Positions 1-9,881 of a DNA stretch of 64,000 bases are shown here, one piece after another. Location: assembly GCF_041260155.1 (NCBI RefSeq), contig NW_027248277.1, positions 8,947,175-9,011,174 of the forward strand, written 5' to 3'. The notes under the pieces are model-generated. The model saw only the letters and a program-made list of their open reading frames with translations. It ran no database searches and was not told the DNA's origin. This stretch comes from Ptychodera flava (Eukaryota > Hemichordata > Enteropneusta > Ptychoderidae). Position 1 is the stretch's first letter, and the number at the start of each line of letters is the position of its first letter. A program made the translations under genes and the position numbers.

Positions 1-296
1 AGAAAGCGTCAGAACAGCTTCACTTTGGATCTAACCGGTACGAGTAGAATGTATCTGGTTATCGTTGTCGTACACACATTACCTAACGGTTGTGAAAGTT
101 AGACTGTCAGGCATTTTCATCAAGAATGTGCAGGAGAACTTCAATTTTGCAAGGGTCTAATTTTGCCCCATACTATCTTTCAGTACAGTTGACGATTATT
201 AAACAAATACTAATTTATAATTAGAACCATTAAAACATGCGTAACTATCAATGAAAGTCCTGTGATATTAATACATTAAAGAATCGTATTACATAC

Positions 297-1093
297 ATTT
301 CTCCGCTTTGGTTTCTCCAATGGTATGCTAGATACTGGTTTCCTTTGCAAATCTTCTTTGTAAGATCATTGACGATATGTACGACGTTAGGTGCTGGCAC
401 TAGATACTTGTCGACGAGATACTCTATCTGACCCGTTTGTTCAGTGTTATTGAATTTTATGTACATCAAACCATCTATGGAGAGTGCGACACAGCTTTCG
501 TTTGCGGTTATTGACGCCACTTTATCTAGTTGCGTTTGTTCCAAATTTATAACTTCATCTTCACTTGGTAAATCGACTTCAACCATATCAGTATAGATCA
601 GTTTCTTAATGTTTTCGTATTTCTTCCTTTCTCCGGCCCAGAGAATGACTTTAGTATTGTTGCGATTGCATACTTTTTTAAATGCTTCAATTTTAGCAAC
701 TGGCACCACCTGGGACAAAATATCAGCGTCGAATGTAACATTAAACGGCCTAAGATGCTCTCTAGTGTACCCATTAACATGCCCACCAGAAAGGAAAAAC
801 GGAGTCATCACCAAGGTCCGATTTGTTAACACTGACATTATGATGGCTTTTTTGAATCTCCGGTATTGGTGATTGGCTCCTCCCGATGGATTTGGTTTGA
901 CGGGTAACAAATACCGATTAGAGTAAATCTTGGGTTTGTTTGTCGCCGTTGGTTGTTTCTGCTTCATCCGGGCATTTTCCCTCGGTTCTTGGACAGTTGT
1001 AGATTCACCATTGGTCTTTGAGTCAGTTCCGTGACGCTCCTGTGCGGAGTGTTGATGTTCTTCTCCAGTTCTGGCATTTTTCCAGTGCATAAG
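297..1093 (-). CDS. Gene A exon 2: stem and N-terminal catalytic half
   Basis: The acceptor is CATCTGCAG|CTTATG at 1093/1094 and the donor is GAAAT|GTATGT at 296/297. The 797-nt exon is open throughout. It encodes a charged stem, then GGANHQYRRFKKA, TNRTLVMTPFF and YLAYHWRN. Several NxT/S sequons (for example NRT and NVT) fit a lumenal location. The frame stays open upstream of the acceptor without a Met, so the exon does not itself hold the start. Confidence 0.8.
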
Positions 1094-3935
1094 CTGCAGA
1101 TGAAGTATATTGGATTCAAAAATAGGACTCAATAAGAACTCCCCAGAGAGTAAATAAACTACCGATCAAGTAGAACAAAAGATCATAATGTTTGGTAAAT
1201 ATGACACAACGCGTGATATTTGCAAAGCAATCACCGATTGACAGTCAGTTCACAACTCAAGTAAGGTATCTTTTCAAATGGAAATGATTTTGAACCTACA
1301 GCGTTTGTGCCGGGGAACCTTAGCATGTAGATGGGTGTAGTCATAATTCACGTCATGTCGATTTGATTTCGGTATTTTTTGAAACTTAGTATCTAATCTC
1401 AGAAAAAAGAAGGGTTTTATATATTTGGTTCAATGCAGTGATAAAATATTTCGTACTTTTCCTGATAGCGACGAAGAGACAGGACCTCTGTTTGTATAAT
1501 ATCGTTCAGTCTGAAAGTCTTACTTTGAATATCAATATGGACTATAACCTCCAGCTCTGCCTTACTCACTGCTAAGCCTTGTGGCAAAACGGTTATCTGA
1601 ACTGCTTAATATAAATCAAGACTTTCGCTCACCGCGAACGTTTCGTTCAAAATACCATGACGGTAAATACCTCCCATACAGCTATTCCGATGCCTGAACA
1701 AACGGGAAAAGTCAACTGTTTCATGGGCCCATTAACAATGACTCGCATTTTTTGCTTATGCTCACATCCACAATTTTTATGCCTTTAATTCAATCCAAGA
1801 AAGAACAACAACAAGATCCGTTCAAAATAACTATTACAGGAATGTATGAGGAGACACTTTAAATATGTGTTAATATTTTACCTCTTTCTGGATAATATTT
1901 TATCAGCTAGCAGGTAGCTGGGGATAATGTATTAGACTACGAACCCCGGTACTTGAGTGGCAAAACTGGAACGCCCAACATTTTAGATAATCGTCTTAAA
2001 TTGGGGAGATGGAATGGATGATTTCTTATGCTTGGCTAGCTGGTGCGCAGTACCTTCACCCACACCTGTGGCTGATCATATGTTGCTAGATTTTATTAGG
2101 TTCAATACATCGTGCTGTGCCAAGCAAACATCAAATATCCGAACCACTTCGCATATAGGGAACAACAAATTGTTACGAAATGAAACTGAGGAAAAAACTT
2201 TCATATTATTCTATTCACCTTCATAGAGGCACACTTATAGCTACAAGCCATCAACAAAGTCTGTCTATAACTAAGATAGTAAAACTCTCCCTACTCAAAG
2301 TGCTCCAAAATAAGTCCCAAACCCTAAAAAAGCAATTGCCTAGAAAAGTACTGTAAAATTGAGACTTCATTCCAACAGCATTTTTGCGTGGTGTTTGGAC
2401 ATAAAATAGATTTTGAAGTGAAGATTTCTTGTACGTCTTTAAGGCGATGCCAAAGGATTTCAAAAATCAATCAAAATGCAAAGTTTTCATAGTTTTTGTT
2501 TTGCATAATAAAGACTTATAGAACCATACAATTCCAAAAGACGCAGATTTGTCGCGCAATTGATCAGTAACGTCACTCATATGTAAATTTTCACAGTTCT
2601 ATTTTAAAACGTTTCAGCTCCCACAAGTTTACAACAAATTTTCCAAAATTTCAGAATGTAACACATGAGATATCTGTTTAGAGCCCCTAGCATGGATTAG
2701 GTTATCTGTTCTGGTACAAACGATTTTTGAACAGGAAAATATCTACTGTGTCATTTTGTGAAATTTTGAAGGGTTTTACGGTGATATCTCATAAACTGTC
2801 CAGAATTTTTAGAAACGCATGCTTATCTATATTCTCACCCATGACTTCAATAATCCTACAACAAATCGGCTAAATTGGTTTTCATTGAGAGAGTTGATAG
2901 ATTTTGAGCATTTTCAAAATACCGGGAGTCGAATACCATTGAAAACAACGGAACGGTAAGATTTTGCACGTGCAAAAGTGCGCGTTTGGAACATTGCCAG
3001 CTATAGCAACCAACGCGCGCTTTGAGTCCTTCGGTATCGCCTTCATATGGCAAAGTTGTTAGGTGAGCAATGTTGCAATTATCTGATGAAAAAGTGGTAA
3101 GGGATATAACGAAAGCTTAAATAAAAAGAGGACTATAAACCTAACATGATGAAAAAATCACCATAAAATGGAAGCAAAGAAATAACAGCTCGAAAACCTG
3201 GAGTGATTTCGGGTTGGATGATGTGAACTGCCACGTCGACTTTATAAAATCATAAAACGATCATTTTAGTACTGAATGTGTAGATATGAAGTAGATGTGA
3301 GTTGGATATAATTTGTCCTGTAGTTTCTTAAAGAACCCAGTAAGAAACATTTTTGAAAAAAGTGTGACTTGGACTCATTGAGATTTTTGTTTTTGAGTGA
3401 AGCTGACAAATAAGTATTTCATTGCAGTGACGTCAAACATTTACACGTCAAAAACAAGACATAGACATTACATGAATGGAAAACAGGCTATTCAACTTAG
3501 TCGAAGTGGACAGACGTAGTGACTGTAAGAAGAAATGATATGTTGTACACTCTACACATCAACCGAAGTACGAGGATATTGAGTAATGCTGGAAGAAATT
3601 ATTTCAGATGTCCCGCTTTGCAACCACGACATTTAATTAGTCTGGGAAAATATGTGATGCCATGCATTATGAATCAACAATTTCCAACAGAACTTGATAT
3701 GACGAACAGGTTCAGTTATACTGTGGTGCGAAAATAGTCTGTATGAAAACAGAACATAAAGTGCTTTAAAGTTATCATCTGTCAATGTCACCAAGGAAAT
3801 TGATTTTAGTCCCATAATATCCTGAATTCTATATGAAACATGATAAAAACAAGTAAAATACAAAATGTATATTTCTTTCACCTTTTTATTACATTCACTC
3901 ATAAAACATTTTGATCATCCTAAGACTTGAAGAAT

Positions 3936-3969
<34 letters not shown>

Positions 3970-3981
3970 GATATAGATTAT

Positions 3982-4028
<47 letters not shown>

Positions 4029-4144
4029 GAAAAATGTAATTTTTTAATCAAATGATTAATCAATTACTTGATTAATTAATTTATAACGCTCTGCTTTCCG
4101 CATCGAGCACTGTAATTTTCCAATGAAGACATCTGTATACTTCG

Positions 4145-4209
<65 letters not shown>

Positions 4210-5367
4210 GTGTGTGTGTGTGTCTGTGTCTGTGTCTGTGTCTGTGTCTGTGTCTGGTGTGTGGGGGTGTGTTTGGGTGTACTGTAAGCATAACACAGTC
4301 ATAGTCATGAAAGGTAGTCATATGTACCTCCGATAAAACAACCATGAGGTAAAGTCAATTTATATTGGCTCACCAGTGAATATGTTCTTTTTCATATCCC
4401 ATGAGTTTTATTTCCTTGGACTTTCCAAGGCCTATCTACATCAGAGAATTTCCTTCTATTAAGAAATATTCAATGCTAAATACCAAGAATACAGACAGGT
4501 AGTACAAACTTGAAGAGTGAACGTGTGGATGTGCAGGAATTGAGAAAATGAAGTCTTTCGTTGAGTTTATTACATGCTTCATATATCGAACGTCCTGCGC
4601 TCCATAGGATTCAATGATAACTTGTTATTGATATCGCAGGCCGCATAGTCATTATTTGGCTGAAAGTGAACAGGAACTATGTTCAACTCGACACTCTTGG
4701 GATTTAAAAATGATCAAATTACATGTTTGACGTAGAAAATGCTGTGTTTACAAAATTGTGCAAACAAATTCAACAAACCGCATAACAGTGATTTGAATAT
4801 ATCAATTATTTGTAGTATTCTCGGGGAACAACAGCTTGTGTGATTGTTTGCACTGCTGCTTCTATGCTTCCAGGGAGAGAAATTTGCTTCCCCTAACAAC
4901 TAATTGCTGTGGTTTTTCGACACCAACAAGAATTTATAGTATGAGTTACAAGTCCGGAATGAGGACTGTTGTATGAAGAGGTATGCTCAACATCAAATAG
5001 GACGGTAAATTGATAAACAATACAATGAAATACTAATGTAGTGAAATGAGGTAAATTATGAAACACCACAAAAAAATCGTAATGTAAACGGATAAATAAC
5101 AGTGATTTAGTGGCGAAAAGACATCTCCACGCAGACATCAGAGCTGCGGTTACATATCACTAGTTTCGCAGCATCCATGAGCCGAAATATTAGTCACGTT
5201 TAATTGTATATGTTTAAGGACAGTTTCTCCAACCACTTGGTTGGACTGTAGTTGAAATTACTTACCTCCTTTCTTTGCACCCATTGTTTATGGACATACA
5301 AGCTAGCAGACACGATGCACAACAGCAGACAACCTTGAAATATATTCCGGTAAGTGCACGGCAACAT
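297..5367 (-). CDS. Gene A: O-fucosyltransferase-like type II membrane protein, 3' end outside window
   Basis: Seen: exon 1 (5266-5367) encodes a start Met, a short tail and one hydrophobic anchor. Exon 2 (297-1093) encodes a stem and the first half of a catalytic domain. The frame is open across both exons, the intron is phase 0, and exon 2 ends in phase 2 at a GTATGT donor. Exons 3-5 would lie left of position 1. Family knowledge: GGANHQ, then NRTLV, then YHWRN matches the order of the N-terminal nucleotide-binding stretch and the HxR motif of the O-FucT (GDP-fucose protein O-fucosyltransferase) superfamily. Inferred: a Golgi/ER enzyme that transfers fucose or a related sugar; the substrate is unknown. 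Oddity: exon 2 is one codon shorter than in B and C, with one Met fewer at its end. The stem is closest to gene B but the catalytic start is closest to gene C. Confidence 0.72.
3934..4025. repeat. (TA)n microsatellite
   Basis: Nearly pure TA repeats of about 90 bp with a few interruptions. Confidence 0.95.
4147..4262. repeat. (TA)n followed by (GT)n/(TGTGTC)n microsatellite
   Basis: About 60 bp of TA repeats runs into GT and GTGTCT repeats. Protein-like readings here are purely repeat-encoded. Confidence 0.95.
5266..5367 (-). CDS. Gene A exon 1: start codon and signal anchor
   Basis: This exon has 34 codons, from ATG at 5367 to a GAG|GTAAGT donor. The protein begins MLPCTYRNIFQG and continues into a hydrophobic stretch (CLLLCIVSASLYV), then a basic KQWVQRKE end. 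It is the same length and has the same donor as the B and C exons, which supports both the start and the splice site. Confidence 0.8.
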
Positions 5368-5640
5368 GTTCTATCCTTGTCGGACGCAATAGATATGTCT
5401 CACTTCTTTATTTCATGCAGCAGATAAGGATGTCGTTACCAACAAACAGATTTCACCGACACAGATGTGCACAGATGTTGTTCTTTCCTTAATATGTAGT
5501 TTAATCTCCTTTTATGAAAACTATGCATAACGGAACTTCTAACCTCTGACATAAGATCATAATGAGACTCAGGTGGTAAAATAGAGAGACAGAGAGGCAG
5601 ACATACCCGATACCCACTCAGACAGCAAGAAAAGACAGAA
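5368..5640 (-). promoter_or_regulatory. Conserved 5' block of gene A
   Basis: About 270 bp directly upstream of the ATG is conserved in genes B (21303-21580) and C (44238-44400, shorter). It is more constant than most intron sequence, so it probably holds the 5' UTR and core promoter. No TATA box or initiator could be fixed by eye. Confidence 0.4.
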
Positions 5641-5707
5641 GGATTCATACATATGGAAAGCCGCAGCTGTCTTAAGCGAAGTAAACCGACGATTTGATGT
5701 ACAGCTG

Positions 5708-6003
5708 TTATATGGTGATGTACATTTTTGTACAGTGATGGGTAATTGTTATATGCTGATGCACATTTCTTATGTGGTGATAGGCATTTGTTATATGGTG
5801 ATGGGTATTTGTTATATGGTGATAGGCATTTGTTATATGGTGATGGGTATTTGTTATATGGTGATGGGTATTTGTTATATGGTGATGGGTATTTGTTATA
5901 TGGTGGTACACATTTGCTGTGTGGTGATGGCCATTCGATATGCGGTGATGCGCATTTGTTATCTGGTGATGCATATTTGTTATATAGTGATTGGCATTTG
6001 TGA
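5708..6003 (+). repeat. 21-bp minisatellite (TATATGGTGATG unit)
   Basis: About 14 imperfect 21-bp units of the form TTATATGGTGATGGGTATTTG. Because 21 is a multiple of 3 both strands stay open, giving artificial heptapeptide repeats (HHITNTH on minus). A shorter array lies at the same place upstream of gene B (21637-21797). Confidence 0.9.
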
Positions 6004-6940
6004 GGCCATCATCTTATTAATTCCGAGGGAGGACTGACTGTCTTTGGAAGTTGTGTGTCGGAAATTCCCGACTGATCTGCGACAATTACCCGATAATTTG
6101 GACCATGGCAACTGGGTAGACGTGGACTTTGAACTTTGAAGAACCCAGGACGATGCTATCGTGTTAAATGGACAGCATGTAGTTGTAGTTGAACGATGTG
6201 AACTTCGACAGAGACGTCTTCGCAGTTTTCTTTTTCCGTGGTTAGAATTGCCGGGTAGTCATTCTAAACTCCTTTTTACTATATTAATCACCTCCCCTCT
6301 CACACTATATAAACAAGTCATGCCATATTAAGAAAATAAACACATTATAGAAAAGTTAGCAGCATGACTCGCTGGCTTTCTGTAGGAATGGAACGTTCGC
6401 AGATAGCAATGCATGTAGCAATCAGAATCGAGGTAGTCCAGAAATGCACGCGATTGCCCGTATTTGGGCACCGGGCCGGGGCGCGATACGTGAAAAAAAT
6501 GCACGGAAGTGAGGCACTTTTCATAGCTTTAGGCTACACAGGTGCGTGAATGCAGGTATCTGATAAGAACCAAGATCAAATACTTAAAGGGAGAGCCTCC
6601 CATTAAAAGGACGCGAAGCTATGGCGGCGTCCACTTTGTAAGTGAACACCAAACATGCAACACGTGGGCACATGCTCCAGAAAATGCCACTTTTTCGTTT
6701 TTTTCCGGCCGCAAAAACGCAGACAGACTGCGATTTAAAACGACCGTCAATCAAACGCTTGTATAAACTCTGTTTGCAGGATCGATTAGCAAAAGGTGAC
6801 AAAAGTTGAGATCTGTTTGTGTAATTAATGTTATAGAAATCGAATATCGTACCGGCCAAATGTTTGACTTTGAGGAGAACTCCACTAACGCGAGAACCTG
6901 GGATTGAAAATTGCGACTTCAATACTTGCCAGCATGGCTT
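6004..6940. other. Spacer upstream of gene A, no gene recognised
   Basis: This is mixed sequence with short open stretches lacking domain signals. It includes a moderately GC-rich piece around 6440-6620. No RNA gene or transposon was recognised. Confidence 0.4.
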
Positions 6941-7356
6941 CAGAGTGAAGCGTAGTTGTATGACTATGTGACATACATTGTGTTGTATGACTATGTGACA
7001 TACTTTGTGGGTTCGAATCCGATCGAAAACCTACTGAACGTTCTACCCTGGGTTGATAGCTCTGGTGGTGGACAGAATTGTCTCCAAGGCTGTCTTTCGG
7101 CCTGTAAAGCGATGTATTCATTGCTCTGATAAAGTTTGTGTCCAATGTGTGATAGCCAGAATGTGACTGCGAGTGTTTCATAAACTACACAGCGTGCGGA
7201 GGGGTTGCATCTTAGAAAAAATAGTAACAATTTAGCTCAGTTATTGAGCCACTCCTTATGTGGGTTTGGATTTGGCCAAGCGGTTTTGACTGCGATGTCT
7301 TTGCTATGTGACTAAGTGTCGTACGTTGTGGGTTTGAATCTGATTGAAACTTACTG
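6940..7356 (+). mobile_element. tRNA-derived SINE-like modules
   Basis: Two modules carry pol III-like boxes. The second has an A-box-like TTGGCCAAGCGG at 7272-7283 and a B-box-like GGGTTTGAATC at 7330-7340, with spacing and flanks reminiscent of a tRNA-Ser/Leu head. The first has a GGGTTCGAATCC box at 7009-7020. The same pair recurs at 24720-25150 in the other spacer, so it travelled with the segmental duplication. It is not a functional tRNA, because no complete cloverleaf or acceptor stem was found. Confidence 0.5.
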
Positions 7357-7394
7357 AATTCACACTTTATTCCATAAATTATCATCATTCCTTG

Positions 7395-7490
7395 ACAGAG
7401 TTAAACAACATAGCCTTGCTGCCCTTGACTTTAATAAGGCCTTTGATAGGGCGCCTCACGAATTTCTTATTCTTAAGCTAAACTTGTAGG
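7395..7490 (+). mobile_element. LINE reverse-transcriptase fragment (LDFNKAFD motif)
   Basis: In one frame this reads ALDFNKAFDRAPHEFLILKL, the hallmark RT motif of CR1/Jockey-type LINEs. It is a short relic ending in a stop. A paralogous copy lies at 25215-25290. Confidence 0.6.
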
Positions 7491-7502
7491 GCATTATGGG
7501 TA

Positions 7503-8018
7503 CAGTGCGTTTCACCTTGGTACCGCAACTCAACGTATGAGACGGACACGTTTCACCATAGACCCTCGAGAAAAAGTTTTTCTCGAGAAAAAGTTTTTCT
7601 CGAGGGTCTATGGTTTCATCTACAACACAAATGATTAGCTCGGGTATCACGGCACATTTGAAAGTCACCGACTCAATGATTAATTAAAGTAAACCAGCAT
7701 GGGGCAGCCGCCCTGTCTAGACTGAGAGATACACTTGATCTACAATGTGTGGCTTTTTAGTTAGTTTCTGTTGAGAATACCCTCACCTTTTGAACTCTTA
7801 GCTGAAATTGTAAAAGAAACAGTTACATTGTATATCAAGTCTAGTCAACTGTTTATCTCTCAGTCCAGACAGCGGCTGCCCCATGCTGGTTTACTGTAAC
7901 TAATCGACGAGTCGGTGGCTTTGAAATGTGTCCATGATACCCAAGCTAATCGTGTGTTTTGTACGTGGATTGTGTCCGTCTCATACGCTGAGTTGCGGTA
8001 CCTAGGTGAAACGCACTG
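7503..8018. mobile_element. Foldback MITE with long inverted arms
   Basis: About 240-bp arms (7503-7736 and 7800-8018) are near reverse complements of each other. The ends are CAGTGCGTTTCACC and GGTGAAACGCACTG, flanked by TA dinucleotides. Shared inner arm parts include CCAGCATGGGGCAGCCG and its complement. The paralogous spacer at about 25295 lacks it. The TA flanks suggest a Tc1/mariner-like mover, but this is tentative. Confidence 0.75.
7555..7614. repeat. 60-nt palindrome nested in the foldback arm
   Basis: ACCATAGACCCTCGAG and its complement flank AAAAAGTTTTT blocks separated by CTCGAG. The stretch is nearly self-complementary end to end and is absent from the matching arm at about 7920-7975. 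Confidence 0.8.
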
Positions 8019-9190
8019 TAATACACTGATATGGGTACGCTGCATTTTCATTAACAGAGTGTGGCCGTTGCAAAATTTAGTTACTTGGAATATGTCAGTT
8101 TGGCGCCCTCATGAGCCCATCAGGTATATTCTGTATAAGCTGGTACACGAGATGAAATTGACATGATGCTGTAACTACTGAATGTAGGTTATTAATATTA
8201 TAGTTACGTGCTTTTGAGTAGTTTCCTTGCAGGATGCTTGGATTTTTCGGCCACAGTATCAGGTTTTCTTAAGTTAATATGAATTATTATAAGGGACTTC
8301 GTACTTTATGTTATCAGTAAGATAAGTGAGTGAGTTTTGTCTCAATGGCGAACTGTACGGTCGGCGTAGACGTGCTTAGACATCGAAAGTGATGCAATAG
8401 TCACCAAAATCGATGGACCAGAAATTCTACCCTTTTTGAGCATAATGTAGAAGTGTTATGTCCTTGCTGGCGATAGTTTTTAAAGAATCGGGTAAGATTT
8501 GAGCATTTCTCCTCCTCTTCAAAAGTTTGAGAAACTGTCTGGATGGCGAGACTCCCTCAAATGTGTTAGATCAAGAACTTTCTGTGTGAGAACAGTTTGC
8601 TGGAAAAGACTACAGCCCGAGTGCAATATTACAAATTGAGAAGAGAGACCAAATGGACTGTGAAACAAGTCTGTTGTGAAAGTAGTAATCTGTAGGGTTG
8701 ATAATGAGAAAACTGATCATTGTTTGTGAGGATCTACATCAACGGGTAATCTGGAATATTCCATGTGTGGCGTCATCGCCTTGTGGTACAGAAAGGCCGA
8801 GGAAGCGTCGCCTGGACTGAACAACGATCGATCGCGGTTATCAGAACTGTAGGGAATTTCTCGTGGCTACTGCCAGGACTGTAGAGAATTTCTATAGAGC
8901 CAAAAACTTTGTGTTTGAATAATATAAACAGATAGTGCGATTCAATTATTTATTTCACTAGTGGCAAGTTCTGAGTTGAGTATACACATTACACCCTTTG
9001 TACTATAATCAGTGAGTATATCGTATAGTACCAAGAGGAAACTAATAATTTTTCGATATGGTATTTCAGTGTTTACGATTTTAAACATCATAGAGTAATT
9101 ACTATGACAACAATAAAACTTCAAACACGCAAACATGTAGGGCACTAATTAAGTCAATATGTAGTTTATTTTCTGCCGATTTCATAAAAA
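8019..9190. repeat. Paralogous spacer segment
   Basis: Non-coding sequence that aligns with 25300-28425 after subtracting the 2.1 kb element there. Shared landmarks include ACAGAAAGGCCGAGG and AGTATATCGTATAGTACCAAG. No gene is recognised in it. Confidence 0.6.
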
Positions 9191-9741
9191 CATTCCTTTA
9201 TAATAACTTTAAAATTGTCTGAAGGAAAAAACTTTTTTCCTGACCAAGTAATGAACTTACCCAAGATACATTATCAAAAGCAGTAAGACAAACTGCTGAG
9301 TCAGCATTTTTTCGACATACTATATGTACAGACAAGAATAATTATCCCGCTATATCTCAAAATCTAAGACAATGTAATCACCATAAGATACATTTTCCCA
9401 TATTTTCAATTCAAGTAGTGTTATAAGGATATTTCCTTGCATTTGCATTATTAAGTTAATCGCGACAAGCTGGTTTCATGACGTGGTCTCCTATTTCAGT
9501 GGCATAGAGGTTGACCGACGTATACTTTAATGTAACTTAGCATGCGCCTCGAAAGTGAAAGACTTAACCTTTCACTCAAACTTTCGTCAATGATTTTCTT
9601 TCCTTATCAAGAATAAAACGATGGGTCAACAAGCAAAGTTTTGTACCAGAGAAGCAAATTACCTAACATTCACCGAAACTTGGCCGAAATGGCCGCTAGT
9701 CATGGAGAAATTAAGAATTTTCTGCTGCCGGGATTTCTTTA

Positions 9742-9881
9742 TCAGAGCAAGGCCGGAGGAATGTTGTCTGGAAGTTTAACTATGTCTTTGATATTGTAGT
9801 TTGATCTTCCGTTTGTTCTTCTGTTGGCCGTCACAAAATTTGACCAGTTTGAGTGCGTCGTGGCGACAAATACTGCTGCTC
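9742..9881 (-). CDS. Gene B exon 5: terminal SNWS motif and stop
   Basis: Acceptor CTGTAG|GAGCAGC. It encodes (R)AAVFVATTHSNWSNF and ends IPPALL with TGA at 9742-9744. The S/N-rich motif near the C-terminus matches the donor-binding loop region of O-FucT relatives. Confidence 0.82.

Larger units (their letters stand above)
1094..5265 (-). other. Intron 1 of gene A
   Basis: This 4.2 kb intron aligns in pieces to intron 1 of gene B: 1310-1745 with 16310-16710, 1745-2260 with 18460-19010, 2270-2440 with 20200-20335, and 3090-3890 with 20340-21020. About 2445-3085 has no partner in B and shows no recognisable coding. The rest is AT-rich and includes the microsatellites near 4 kb. I see no additional exon. 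Confidence 0.6.

Noticed and set aside
248-296. Extension of gene A exon 2 to a downstream stop
   Set aside because: The GTATGT donor at 296 is shared with B and C, and the following codons are not conserved in the family.
1094-1132. A start for gene A within this open stretch
   Set aside because: It has no ATG, lies upstream of a strong CAG acceptor, and a conserved exon 1 with a true ATG and signal anchor exists at 5266-5367.
5708-6003. CRISPR-like regular repeat
   Set aside because: Units are contiguous without distinct spacers, and the context is a eukaryotic spacer.
5708-6037. Open frames encoding MVMGICY or HHITNTH repeats
   Set aside because: Produced by a 21-bp minisatellite whose unit length is a multiple of three.
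7272-7340. A genuine tRNA gene
   Set aside because: Box-like motifs are present, but I could not form the acceptor and anticodon stems, and the copy in the other spacer shows the same SINE context.
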